Shown here piece by piece: positions 37,241 to 45,939 of a stretch of DNA of 64,000 nucleotides (its first letter is position 1; the number at the start of each line of letters is the position of its first letter). The stretch covers positions 148,641 through 212,640 of the forward strand of contig NZ_CP011280.1 of assembly GCF_000973085.1 (NCBI RefSeq). The letters are read 5' to 3'. Below the pieces are notes generated by a model, which searched no databases, was not told where the DNA came from, and saw only the letters and a program-made list of their open reading frames with translations. The position numbers and the translations under genes are program-made. The DNA comes from Sneathia vaginalis (GTDB taxonomy: Bacteria > Fusobacteriota > Fusobacteriia > Fusobacteriales > Leptotrichiaceae).

Positions 37241-37275
37241 AAAAAAGTTTCGGAATTAAAAGCCCGAAACTTTTT
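37241..37275. terminator. Bidirectional terminator between the formate channel and the TrmH-type gene
   Basis: AAAAAGTTTCGG (ending 37253) and CCGAAACTTTTT (37264-37275) form a 12-bp stem with A and T runs on both sides. It overlaps the last codons of the minus-strand methyltransferase gene. Confidence 0.88.
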
Positions 37276-38065
37276 CTATTTCACGCATCTTATACAAAAA
37301 TACAGCAGTTGCAACACTAACATTTAGTGAATTAACTTTGTCAGATATTGGAATGATGACAGAGTAGTCTGAATTATCTATTAAGGTTTTAGATACACCA
37401 CCGCCCTCATTACCGAATATGTATGCGTTTTTATTAGTTTTTAATTTACAATCAGTATATACAATAGAATTGCTTGCTAAATTGGTAGCAAAGCTTGTAT
37501 AGTTGTTTTCTTTTAGAAAGTTAATTATTTCTTCATAACTTGCATAGATAATATTTAACTTAAAAATACTGCCCATAGATGCTCTTACAGCCTTTGGGGT
37601 ATATACATCACAGCTACCATTAGTAAGTATCAAATTAGAGTAATTTAGAGCCACTAGAGTACGGATTATTGTACCAACATTACCTGGATCTTGAACGTCA
37701 TCTAATATTACAATATCTCCTTTGATATTATTGAGGTTATATGTATTTTTAGAATGAATAAATATTATTCCTTGACTATTTTCCTGAGTTGACAATTCAT
37801 TAAAAAGGTTATCAGCAAGAACTGTTATTTTTTTAAATCTTTTTAAATCATAGTTAGTGTCAAAATATTCAAAATTACTTTTTTTGATTACACAGTGAGA
37901 GAAGTTTTCTATTTCATCAATAAATTTTTCTCCTTCAGCTATGAATATGTTGTTTATATCTCTATACTTTTTTTTATTTAATTTTTTTAAGAGTTTATAT
38001 CGCTTGTTTTCTTTACTTTCTAAAAATTCTATATTAGTCCATTTTTGTTCCAAGTTTTTTACCAC
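37256..38065 (-). CDS. TrmH/SpoU-family rRNA or tRNA 2'-O-methyltransferase
   Basis: A 269-residue protein with an N-terminal L30e-like substrate-binding domain (FIAEGEKFIDE near residue 41) and a SPOUT domain bearing the three TrmH motifs: LDDVQDPGNVGTIIRT near 121, YIFGNEGGGVSKTL near 215 and IPISDKVNSLNVSVATAVFLYK near 238. The target RNA cannot be told. GTG at 38065 overlaps the HIT gene. TTG at 38053 is an alternative, since GGTGG lies 8 bases before it. It is last in a minus-strand run with the HIT protein and rpiB. Confidence 0.88.
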   Translation of the reverse strand: MVKNLEQKWTNIEFLESKENKRYKLLKKLNKKKYRDINNIFIAEGEKFIDEIENFSHCVIKKSNFEYFDTNYDLKRFKKITVLADNLFNELSTQENSQGIIFIHSKNTYNLNNIKGDIVILDDVQDPGNVGTIIRTLVALNYSNLILTNGSCDVYTPKAVRASMGSIFKLNIIYASYEEIINFLKENNYTSFATNLASNSIVYTDCKLKTNKNAYIFGNEGGGVSKTLIDNSDYSVIIPISDKVNSLNVSVATAVFLYKMREIEKVSGF

Positions 38066-38375
38066 CTAATAAATGATAGTGCATTTGTTGAACAGTTTGT
38101 CCACCAAAATCACCTATATTTGAAACTACTCTATAACCTTCTTTGTCTATACCTAAATCTCTTGCAACTTTAGCGATAGCAAGTTGAATTTTACCTAATA
38201 GGATAAGATCATCTTCAGTAGCGTAAGCTAAGTTTTGAATTTCTTTTTTAGGGACAAATAGTATATGTATAGGTGCAGCAGGATAAATGTCTTTAAATGC
38301 TATTATATCGTCATCTTCATATACTATGTCAGCTTTAATTTCTTTGTTTATTATTTTACTAAATATTGTTTTCAT
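38034..38375 (-). CDS. HIT-family nucleotide-binding protein
   Basis: A 113-residue HinT-like protein (nucleoside phosphoramidase or nucleotide hydrolase). It opens with TIFSKIINKEIKADIVYEDDDIIAFKDI and has PAAPIHILFVPKK near residue 36. The C-terminal histidine triad reads QTVQQMHYHLLGG: the last two histidines, including the expected nucleophile position, are present, but the first is Gln. ATG at 38375 is chosen because GGGTG precedes it; a GTG at 38387 would lie inside rpiB and has no site. Confidence 0.88.
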   Translation of the reverse strand: MKTIFSKIINKEIKADIVYEDDDIIAFKDIYPAAPIHILFVPKKEIQNLAYATEDDLILLGKIQLAIAKVARDLGIDKEGYRVVSNIGDFGGQTVQQMHYHLLGGKKLGTKMD

Positions 38376-38376
38376 A

Positions 38377-38814
38377 TTAACACCCACAACTTTCTAACAT
38401 ATCAATTCTTCTTTGGTGTCTTCCACCTTCATATTCACTTTCCATATATGCTTTTATACAAGACAAGATTAAATCTATCCCCATAACTCTTGCACCAAAT
38501 GCTATAACATTAGCGTTGTTATGTTGTTTTGTTAATCTTGCAGAATATTCATTGTATAATAGTGCAGCTCTTATGCCTTCAACCTTATTTGCAGCAATGG
38601 ATACACCTATACCAGTACCACAAAGTAAAATACCAAAATCAGCTTCTTTTTCTACAACAACATTACATACTTTTTTTGCAAAAACTGGATAATCAACTGA
38701 TTCATGTGAGTCTGTACCTAGATTAATTACTTCATGACCTTCTTTTTCTAAAAATTTAACAATTTCATTTTTGTAATCAGTAGCAGCATGATCGTTACCT
38801 ATTGCTATTTTCAT
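38377..38814 (-). CDS. rpiB: Ribose-5-phosphate isomerase B
   Basis: Interconverts ribose-5-phosphate and ribulose-5-phosphate. The 145-residue protein shows the RpiB/LacAB pattern: IAIGNDHAATDYK at the start, GTDSHESVDYPVFA near residue 35, the catalytic cysteine in GILLCGTGIGVSIAANKV near 63, and NNANVIAFGARVMG near 95. ATG at 38814 has a strong AAGGAG site upstream; a longer frame reaching back into the MATE gene is not supported. Galactose-6-phosphate isomerase subunits are similar, but only one such gene is present. Confidence 0.94.
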   Translation of the reverse strand: MKIAIGNDHAATDYKNEIVKFLEKEGHEVINLGTDSHESVDYPVFAKKVCNVVVEKEADFGILLCGTGIGVSIAANKVEGIRAALLYNEYSARLTKQHNNANVIAFGARVMGIDLILSCIKAYMESEYEGGRHQRRIDMLESCGC

Positions 38815-40162
38815 ATTTTTTCTTCTCCTTTGATAATAAAAATCTATTCCATAAAAATATAAATAAAACAAAACTTACAATTCCTTTAACTACCATAGTA
38901 CCACAGATAACCCACCAAATAGCAGTTATTCCAAATATTGGAGCAAGGAAATATGCTAAAGGTATTCTAGAAGCTGTTCCTACTACCCCTATAATAGTAG
39001 GTTCATTTATACGACCTATACCATTAAATGCTCCGTTTGTAATAATTTCAACGCTTTGAAGTATTTGTGCAAGTCCTACAATAGTTAGGTAGTTTATACC
39101 ATGGTGTATCAAACGTTCATCATGCAAAAATGCACGATATAGAGGTTCTGCAAAAACAATAAATACGAAGGTTATAAACACAGAAAATATAGAAATACCT
39201 TTAAGAGAGATATAGTATACTTTCTTTATCCTATCGTATTGTTTTGCACCATAATTTTGTGCTATGTATGTTGCAACCGCACTAGAAAAACCACCAGAAA
39301 TATTCCATGAGAAAGATTCAAACTGTACTCCTAATCTTTGTACAGCAAGTACTTCTTCATCGTATCTTGCTATAATATTTGCTAGTACTATGGCGATAAT
39401 AGTAAATAGAGCTTGGCTAATACCACCAGGCAGTCCTATTTTAAATAACTTTATATACATATTTAAAGAATCAAGCTTAAAAAGTTTCATTTTTCTAAAT
39501 TTTGATTTTGGTGATAAAAAGTAGATTGTTAGTAGAACAAATGATATTATTTGTGACATAACTGTTGCAATAGCAGCTCCCTTTATACCAAGATTCAAAA
39601 AGGCTAAAAAGAAGTAATCTAAAAATATATTAATTACTACACCTAATGAATTAAATACAAAAGGTCCAAATGTATCACCATCTGCACTTATTATAGCAGA
39701 AATAGTATTAGAAAGAAATAGAAATGGTAAGCCTAAACAACAATATCTCAAAAAAGTTTTAGCTAAATTTAATATGTTTGGATTTGATATACCAACTAAA
39801 TGTATTAAACCATCAGAGAAAACTAAACCTATTGTCATACAAAATGCTGAAAATATTATTGTGATAATAATAGATATTCTTGCATATGCTCTAGCATTTC
39901 TGTAAAGTTTAGCACCTATACTTTGTGCAACTAAGATTTGTGCACCATTTTTGGGGACTAATAAAAAGGCAAAACCTAAAACTAAGAAAAATGTTGCAGC
40001 AGCAGCAGCCGCTACAGCACTATCGCCTATATATGCACTTATAAACTTGATATCAGTCAAGTTGTATAAGATTGAAATTAATGATGTTAGAACTATTGGT
40101 AGTGCTAATTTAAATAAATTTGTAGATATATTACCAGTAAGTATATCGACTTTTTTACGCAT
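38795..40162 (-). CDS. MATE-family multidrug/metabolite efflux transporter
   Basis: A 455-residue protein with about 12 membrane segments in two homologous halves, as in the MATE family. It opens with ILTGNISTNLFKLALPIVLTSLISILYNLTD and has the typical GADGDTFGP-like stretch near residue 160 (SADGDTFGPF) and NGAFNGIGR in the second half. It exports drugs or metabolites against Na+ or H+; the substrate is unknown. Its end overlaps the rpiB start by 20 bases. Confidence 0.93.
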   Translation of the reverse strand: MRKKVDILTGNISTNLFKLALPIVLTSLISILYNLTDIKFISAYIGDSAVAAAAAATFFLVLGFAFLLVPKNGAQILVAQSIGAKLYRNARAYARISIIITIIFSAFCMTIGLVFSDGLIHLVGISNPNILNLAKTFLRYCCLGLPFLFLSNTISAIISADGDTFGPFVFNSLGVVINIFLDYFFLAFLNLGIKGAAIATVMSQIISFVLLTIYFLSPKSKFRKMKLFKLDSLNMYIKLFKIGLPGGISQALFTIIAIVLANIIARYDEEVLAVQRLGVQFESFSWNISGGFSSAVATYIAQNYGAKQYDRIKKVYYISLKGISIFSVFITFVFIVFAEPLYRAFLHDERLIHHGINYLTIVGLAQILQSVEIITNGAFNGIGRINEPTIIGVVGTASRIPLAYFLAPIFGITAIWWVICGTMVVKGIVSFVLFIFLWNRFLLSKEKKKYENSNR

Positions 40163-40190
40163 ATTTTCCCCTTTTCTAAATAATTATTGA

Positions 40191-40218
40191 AAAAAAAGAA
40201 CAACACACTGTGTTGCTC
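40191..40218 (-). terminator. Terminator after rpsO
   Basis: On the minus strand GAGCAACACA pairs with TGTGTTGTTC (one G-U pair) and is followed by a run of T's. It lies just after the rpsO stop, so rpsO is a single-gene transcript. Confidence 0.85.
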
Positions 40219-40228
40219 TAATATATTT

Positions 40229-40486
40229 TTACTTTCTTAATCCTAATCTTTCGATAAGAGTTCTGTAATCATCAAGTCTTGTGTTCTTGATGTAAGTTAA
40301 CATTCTTCTTCTCTTACCAACCATTTTTAATAGTCCAACTCTTGAGTGAACATCTTTAGGATGGTTCTTTAAATGAGCAGTCAAGTGATTTATCTTTTCA
40401 GTTAAAATTGCTATTTGAACTTCTGATGAACCTGTATCCTTTTCATTTTTACCGAATTCTTTAATTAATTCTTGTGTTGATTTCAT
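40229..40486 (-). CDS. rpsO: 30S ribosomal protein S15
   Basis: An 85-residue S15 with the classic sequence pattern: [10 protein letters not shown] at the start, [23 protein letters not shown] near residue 17, [16 protein letters not shown] near 44 and LRK at the end. S15 binds the central domain of 16S rRNA early in assembly. AAAGGAGGAAA precedes the ATG. It has its own promoter and terminator. Confidence 0.97.
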   Translation of the reverse strand: MKSTQELIKEFGKNEKDTGSSEVQIAILTEKINHLTAHLKNHPKDVHSRVGLLKMVGKRRRMLTYIKNTRLDDYRTLIERLGLRK

Positions 40487-40559
40487 TGCCGTTTCCTCCT
40501 TTATTATCTAATCTAAGAATATATCTGGCAAAATATATTCTGAGAAAAAATTCATATTT

Positions 40560-40588
40560 ACTTTAACATAAAAAACGCTATTTGTCAA
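40560..40588 (-). promoter_or_regulatory. Promoter of rpsO
   Basis: On the minus strand a perfect TTGACA (40583-40588), 17 bases and TAAAGT (40560-40565) precede rpsO, giving a leader of about 65 bases. S15 often represses its own translation through such a leader, but no structure could be confirmed by eye. Confidence 0.7.
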
Positions 40589-40634
40589 ATTAAAATATTG
40601 ATGGAAGAGACTAGAAAAAAAGATATAAAAGTTG

Positions 40635-40640
40635 TATAAT
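40635..40640 (+). promoter_or_regulatory. -10 element for leuS
   Basis: A perfect TATAAT lies 34 bases before leuS with no good -35. The leader is too short for a T-box, so leuS does not appear to be T-box regulated. Confidence 0.55.
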
Positions 40641-40674
40641 GAAATAATAATTTTAACGAATAAGGAGTATATTT

Positions 40675-43260
40675 ATGGAATATTCACCAAGCGAAATAGA
40701 AAAAAAATGGAGCAAAAAATGGGAAGAAGATTCAGTTTTCAAATCTTCAAACTATGTAGATGGTAAACCAAACTATTATCTACTTGAAATGTTTGCTTAT
40801 CCATCAGGTAAATTACATGCAGGACATCTTCGTAATTATACATTAGGAGATGCAATAGCTAGATACAAAAAAATGAAAGGATTTAATGTATTACACCCAT
40901 TTGGTTGGGATTCATTTGGGCTACCTGCTGAAAATGCTGCAATAGATCATGGAGCTATGCCTGAAGAATGGACAGCTAAAAATATTGAAAACATGAAAAG
41001 ACAATTAAAGTTAATGGGTATATCTTATGATTGGGATAGAGAAATTGCAACCTACAAGAAAGAATACTATAAATTTAACCAAAAATTTTTCATAGAAATG
41101 TATAAAAAAGGTCTAGTTTACAAGAAAAAATCATATGTAAACTGGTGTCCAGACTGTAATACAGTTTTAGCAAATGAACAAGTAGAACAAGGAAAATGTT
41201 GGCGTCATGGTAAAACAGATGTTATACAAAAAGAATTATCACAATGGTATTTTAAAATAACTAAATATGCACAAGAGTTACTAGATGGTCATGAAGAATT
41301 AAGAGAAGGTTGGCCTGAACAAGTATTAGCTATGCAAAAGAATTGGATAGGTAGATCTGAAGGGACTAGTGTAGAATTTAATTTAAACTACAATGGTGAA
41401 AATATCCCTATAACTGTATTTACAACTAGAGTAGATACATTGTATGGAGTAACTTATGTAGTATTAGCTCCAGAACATGAAATAGTTGAAAAGGTAGTTT
41501 TAAAAGAAAAGCCAGAATTAAAAGAACAAATAGATAGTATGATAAATGAAGATAAAATCTCAAGAGAAGCTGCAGATAAGGAAAAAACAGGTGTTGATAC
41601 AGGTCTATTTGTAGTTAATCCAGTAAATAATGAAAAAGTGCCTTTGTATATAGGAAACTATGTACTAATGGATTATGGTACAGGAGCTGTTATGGCAGTG
41701 CCAGCACACGATGAAAGAGACTATGCATTTTCTAAGAAGTATAACTTGCCTATAAGACAAGTAATAAAGGGAGAAGATGAAAAAGATGGTTGTGCATATA
41801 CTGGAAAAGGTACAATGATAAATTCAGAAGAATTTAATGGTCTATCAAATGTTGAAGCTAAAGAGGGTATAATAAACAAGTTAGTTAGTTTAAATAAGGG
41901 TGAAAAGAAGGTAAATTACAGACTTCATGACTGGTTAATAAGTAGACAAAGATATTGGGGAACACCTATACCTGTAATATATGATGAAGAAGGTAATATT
42001 TATCTAGAGGAAGAAAAGAATTTACCAGTTGAGTTACCTACAGATATTAACTTTAAAATAAAGGGTAACCCTATAACAACATCAGAAAGCTTTAAACATG
42101 TGGTATTACCTAATGGTAAATTAGGAAGAAGAGAAACAGATACTATGGATACCTTTGTTGATTCATCATGGTATTACTTAAGATATCTTGATCCTAAAAA
42201 TCCTAATATACCATTTGATAAAAATGATGCAAATTCATGGACACCAGTGTCACAATATATAGGAGGAGTTGAACATGCTGTAATGCACTTGCTTTATGCA
42301 AGATTCTTCCATAAGGTATTTTGTGATTTAGGATATTTATCAACAAATGAACCATTTAAGAGACTATTGACTCAAGGTATGGTTTTAGCTAATTCATATT
42401 ATTCAAGTAAAGAAAGAAAGTACCTATTTGAAAAAGATGTAGAATTAAAAAATGGTAAGGCATACGCTAAAGACACAAATGAAGAATTAGTTGTTAAGAT
42501 GGAAAAGATGTCAAAATCAAAGAATAATGGGCTAGATCCAGAAGAATTAACAAAAGAATATGGAGTAGATGCAGCAAGATTATTTACACTATTCGCAGCA
42601 CCACCTGAAAAAGAATTAGAATGGAACATGAATGGTGTTATGGGAGCCTATAGATTCATATCAAGAATATACAATATTGTTGAAGAAACAGGTGAAATAT
42701 TATCAAAAGACTATGATGATATAGATATAGAAAAAAGAAATAAAGAAGATGAAAATCTTCAAAGAAAAGTTCATAAGACTATAAAAAAAGTAACAGAAAG
42801 TATGGAAGATAATTTCCACTTTAATACTGCGATAGCAGCAACAATGGAATTGTTAAATGAAATTTCTAGTTATAAACAAAATGTTTTAGACAAATCAGAA
42901 AAAAGTAGTGAATCAAACAAGATATTTAAAGAAGCAGTAGTTTCTATGGTACTTATGATTTCACCATTTACACCATATATAGCAGAAGAATTATGGGAAA
43001 AACTAGGAAATAAAGGATATATTTATAACGCAAAGTGGCCAGAATATATTGAAAAATTAACTCATAGTTCAGAAATTACTATGGTAATACAAGTAAATGG
43101 AAAATTAAGATCAGAAATGCAAGTTAGTGCTAATATCTCAAAAGAAGAAGCAGAAAAATTAGCTCTAGAAAATGAAAAAATATCACAACTAATTGAAGGT
43201 AAAACTATTGTTAAAGTTATAGTTGTTCCTAAGAAGTTAGTTAATGTAGTAATAAGATAG
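40675..43260 (+). CDS. leuS: Leucyl-tRNA synthetase
   Basis: A class I synthetase charging tRNA-Leu. The 861-residue protein has the HIGH-type motif HAGH at residues 48-51 and DSFGLPAENAA near 82. The CP1 editing domain includes TTRVDTLYGVTYVVLAPEH near 248 and VMAVPAHDERDYAF near 340. The KMSKS motif is near 611 and a C-terminal anticodon-binding and extension region follows. AAGGAG precedes the ATG. It is a single-gene unit ended by the hairpin at 43263-43291. Confidence 0.98.
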   Translation: MEYSPSEIEKKWSKKWEEDSVFKSSNYVDGKPNYYLLEMFAYPSGKLHAGHLRNYTLGDAIARYKKMKGFNVLHPFGWDSFGLPAENAAIDHGAMPEEWTAKNIENMKRQLKLMGISYDWDREIATYKKEYYKFNQKFFIEMYKKGLVYKKKSYVNWCPDCNTVLANEQVEQGKCWRHGKTDVIQKELSQWYFKITKYAQELLDGHEELREGWPEQVLAMQKNWIGRSEGTSVEFNLNYNGENIPITVFTTRVDTLYGVTYVVLAPEHEIVEKVVLKEKPELKEQIDSMINEDKISREAADKEKTGVDTGLFVVNPVNNEKVPLYIGNYVLMDYGTGAVMAVPAHDERDYAFSKKYNLPIRQVIKGEDEKDGCAYTGKGTMINSEEFNGLSNVEAKEGIINKLVSLNKGEKKVNYRLHDWLISRQRYWGTPIPVIYDEEGNIYLEEEKNLPVELPTDINFKIKGNPITTSESFKHVVLPNGKLGRRETDTMDTFVDSSWYYLRYLDPKNPNIPFDKNDANSWTPVSQYIGGVEHAVMHLLYARFFHKVFCDLGYLSTNEPFKRLLTQGMVLANSYYSSKERKYLFEKDVELKNGKAYAKDTNEELVVKMEKMSKSKNNGLDPEELTKEYGVDAARLFTLFAAPPEKELEWNMNGVMGAYRFISRIYNIVEETGEILSKDYDDIDIEKRNKEDENLQRKVHKTIKKVTESMEDNFHFNTAIAATMELLNEISSYKQNVLDKSEKSSESNKIFKEAVVSMVLMISPFTPYIAEELWEKLGNKGYIYNAKWPEYIEKLTHSSEITMVIQVNGKLRSEMQVSANISKEEAEKLALENEKISQLIEGKTIVKVIVVPKKLVNVVIR

Positions 43261-43262
43261 AT

Positions 43263-43291
43263 AAACGGTAGCAAGAGCTACCGTTTTTTTA
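43263..43291. terminator. Bidirectional terminator between leuS and the outer-membrane protein gene
   Basis: AAACGGTAGC (43263-43272) and GCTACCGTTT (43277-43286) form a 10-bp perfect stem followed by T's on the plus strand. An upstream A-rich stretch helps on the minus strand. Confidence 0.88.
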
Positions 43292-44665
43292 CCATGAATA
43301 TTTTAAATTTAACTTAGTAGAAATTACACTATTATTTAATTCTACATAGTTTTTATTTGATCTATGTAGGCTAAAAGCAAAAGCATCTTCAAGACTTGCA
43401 TTTAATGTAAGATTATTTGTTGCATTGTAAGTTAAATTTAATTTTGGAGTTATATAAAGTGCATGATTACCAGAGCTTCTAAAGTTTAGTGTTGACTGTA
43501 ATTCGGGAGAAACTTCTAATTTGTCAGTTACCCTATACTTGTATTTGATGTTAGTTGTGTTTTTTATTTCTTTTGTTATAGTATTCACTCCAGTTTCAGC
43601 TCTATCTAATTCAACAAATCCAATTAAAGAAGAATTTATTTCCCAATTTTTAAATCCAGTGTATTTAAGATTTAATGCACCAAGTCCAATAATTTCAAAT
43701 ACAGGAGGTTTTCCTTTTTCAGTATTATCTCCATGATAGAATTTAACTTTTCCGTCTATTTGTAAATCCTTTATTCCTCTATACTTAGCACCTAATGTAT
43801 ATGAATGACCAAACTTATTATTTTGTATTATTTTCTTATCTTTTGATCTCTCAAACGGTTCTGTTGCACCTTGTCTATATCCATGAAAATGTGAATATAT
43901 GTCTTGTTCTTCTGTATCTGTATAATTGTTGTTATGTGAATGATTATGACCACAGTCTACATGTATACTTTCATCATCGCTCCAAATAGGATAGGTATTA
44001 TCAAATTGATATTTCATTTTAGCTTCACCATATATAGTTAAATTAGGGCTTATAATATATCTACTTGAAAGTGTTCCCATAATATATTGAAAACCAAGAG
44101 AAGTAGATTCTTTGTCAATTTGATGTTGTGTTTCTAAATCTAAACGTACATCTTTAAATTTACCAAAATCTTTTTGTACAAAGCCTTTTAGTGTTGTATG
44201 TACAGGGTTAAATCCATTTAATTTTTTTAATGGAAATGTAGACTTGGAGTTTACACCAAATTCAATATTAGGTAATGTGTAATTTTGATAATCAAACATT
44301 GTAGTTAATTTAAGGTTTTTATTCAATTTAATTCGGGTATTAAAATTTCCATTTTTGTAATTAACGTATATATGTGAGTCTTTAAAATCAAGGTGTTTTT
44401 CTAGAGTTTCTAGAACACCAGTAGGTTCTAATACATATGGAAATACTGATAATTGAGAACGATGTTCAAGGTTTGCCCCTATAGAAAGACCAGTGCCTTT
44501 AATTTGTATTTTTGTAGATAGATTTTCATTCATATCAGTATCTTGATATTTAAAATTATTGTTAAATGTACTCTTTGTACCAATAGAAGTTTTGATAAAG
44601 TTCTTATCAGTACTAGCTAAAGATAAAAATGGAATAAGTGTTAAAGATAATAAAGATTTTTTCAT
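43289..44665 (-). CDS. Outer-membrane beta-barrel protein with a histidine-rich loop
   Basis: A 458-residue protein with a signal peptide (about 1-18, MKKSLLSLTLIPFLSLAS). It then has alternating polar/hydrophobic strands typical of a beta-barrel and a C-terminal aromatic (LNLKYSW), the usual outer-membrane assembly signal. A loop at about 235-261 carries six histidines (235, 240, 242, 244, 259, 261) and Cys238, suggesting metal binding. No family was recognised. It could be a porin-like channel, a metal uptake protein or a surface antigen. AAAGGAGAC lies before the ATG, and the gene stands alone. Confidence 0.7.
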   Translation of the reverse strand: MKKSLLSLTLIPFLSLASTDKNFIKTSIGTKSTFNNNFKYQDTDMNENLSTKIQIKGTGLSIGANLEHRSQLSVFPYVLEPTGVLETLEKHLDFKDSHIYVNYKNGNFNTRIKLNKNLKLTTMFDYQNYTLPNIEFGVNSKSTFPLKKLNGFNPVHTTLKGFVQKDFGKFKDVRLDLETQHQIDKESTSLGFQYIMGTLSSRYIISPNLTIYGEAKMKYQFDNTYPIWSDDESIHVDCGHNHSHNNNYTDTEEQDIYSHFHGYRQGATEPFERSKDKKIIQNNKFGHSYTLGAKYRGIKDLQIDGKVKFYHGDNTEKGKPPVFEIIGLGALNLKYTGFKNWEINSSLIGFVELDRAETGVNTITKEIKNTTNIKYKYRVTDKLEVSPELQSTLNFRSSGNHALYITPKLNLTYNATNNLTLNASLEDAFAFSLHRSNKNYVELNNSVISTKLNLKYSW

Positions 44666-44835
44666 AATATATAGTCTCCTTTTTCTTGAAATATTTGAAA
44701 TATTATCATATGCAAAAAAATATTAAAATATCTAAAAGTCAGATAAAAATCAGTTAAAAATAGGGTATAAAGAATTAGGTATGGTCTTAATGCGAATAAA
44801 AACTATTTAATAGTAAAAAGACATAATAAGATAAA

Positions 44836-44888
44836 ATTTGGATATTTTTTAGTTTTTGCTATGAAAATATTTGGATATTGGATATAAT
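44836..44888 (+). promoter_or_regulatory. -10 element and direct repeats upstream of the YeiH-type gene
   Basis: TATAAT (44883-44888) lies 23 bases before the gene. The 11-base sequence ATTTGGATATT occurs twice (44836-44846 and 44869-44879), 33 bases apart start to start, about three helical turns. The second copy sits just before the -10, so the pair could bind a regulator. Confidence 0.5.
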
Positions 44889-44911
44889 AAGAAAAAGAAA
44901 GAGAGATGATA

Positions 44912-45886
44912 ATGAAAAAGAATTTTTTAATTGCGTTATTTTTAACGTTTATATGCTCTATACTAGCTAAGTATATTTCAACAATAAGCCTATTTAAGTT
45001 GATAGGTCATTTAGTTTTGGCAATGTTACTGGGAATGAGTTTGCAACTTCTAAAAATGAATAAAGAAGAATACAAACAAGGTTTTTCGTATATATCAAAT
45101 AAATTTTTAAGACTTGGTATTATACTTCTAGGATTTAAATTAGATATAGCTGTATTAAAAGCTAGTGGTATAAAAAGTATATTAATTGCTATGTTTGCAA
45201 TAACATTCACAATAATTGTGGTGTATAATATTGCAAAAATATTTAAGGTTGATGAAAAATTAGCCTTATTATGTGCTTGTGGTTGTGGTATTTGTGGGGC
45301 AGCTGCAGTTATGGGTATTTCACCAAGCATGAATGCTGATAAAGATGATACTATACTATCAGTAGCTGTAGTTTGTATTTTAGGTACAGTGTTTACTCTA
45401 ATTATTGTTCTACTAAAACCAATTTTAAATTTAAATGAAATACAATATGGTGTTTTAAGTGGTGCAAGTTTACATGAAATAGCTCATGCCGTTGCAGCAG
45501 GTGCAACAGGAGGTCAAATTTCACTAGATACTGCTTTAGTAACAAAATTATCACGTGTTCTACTATTAGCACCAGTTGCAATTATCGTAGGATTAATATC
45601 TAATAAGAAGAATAATACAAGTGAATTAAGAGTTCCTTTACCGTTATTTATGATAGGTTTTATCATAACTAGTCTAATAGGGACATATTATGCACCAATA
45701 AAGGCTTACACAAAAATCTTGGTAGATATTGCATATATTTTACTTGCTATGGCAATGGCAGCATTAGGATTAAATGTTAACTTTAATGTTATAAAAAGAA
45801 GAGGTAAAAATATCTTCATATCTGCGTTTATAGGTTCCTCTTTATTACTAATATCGGTGTACATGATTGTTAAGACATTTTTTTGA
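44912..45886 (+). CDS. YeiH/UPF0324-family putative sulfate exporter
   Basis: A 324-residue membrane protein with about ten membrane segments. Family marks are GHLVLAMLLGMSLQL near residue 29, FLRLGIILLGFKL near 65, CACGCGICGAAAVMGISP near 121, and the conserved SGASLHEIAHAVAAG near 187. The UPF0324 family is annotated as sulfate exporters on limited evidence, so the substrate is unsure. ATG at 44912 lies 6 bases after GAGAG; ATG at 44906 is an in-frame alternative. It stands alone between two promoters. Confidence 0.88.
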   Translation: MKKNFLIALFLTFICSILAKYISTISLFKLIGHLVLAMLLGMSLQLLKMNKEEYKQGFSYISNKFLRLGIILLGFKLDIAVLKASGIKSILIAMFAITFTIIVVYNIAKIFKVDEKLALLCACGCGICGAAAVMGISPSMNADKDDTILSVAVVCILGTVFTLIIVLLKPILNLNEIQYGVLSGASLHEIAHAVAAGATGGQISLDTALVTKLSRVLLLAPVAIIVGLISNKKNNTSELRVPLPLFMIGFIITSLIGTYYAPIKAYTKILVDIAYILLAMAMAALGLNVNFNVIKRRGKNIFISAFIGSSLLLISVYMIVKTFF

Positions 45887-45911
45887 TTAAGGATAATAAA
45901 TATTGTATAAT
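45883..45911 (+). promoter_or_regulatory. Promoter of manA
   Basis: TTGATT (45883-45888), 17 bases and TATAAT (45906-45911). A second TATAAT follows at 45916-45921. The -35 overlaps the end of the preceding gene. Confidence 0.65.
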
Positions 45912-45939
45912 TTAATATAATAAAAATTAGGAGTTTGTT

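Noticed and set aside
38815..38871. Longer N-terminus for RpiB starting inside the MATE gene
   Set aside because: The extra residues are not RpiB-like, and the internal ATG at 38814 has a strong ribosome site and gives the normal family length.
40641..40674. T-box leader for leuS
   Set aside because: The distance from the -10 to the start codon is too short to hold a T-box stem and terminator.
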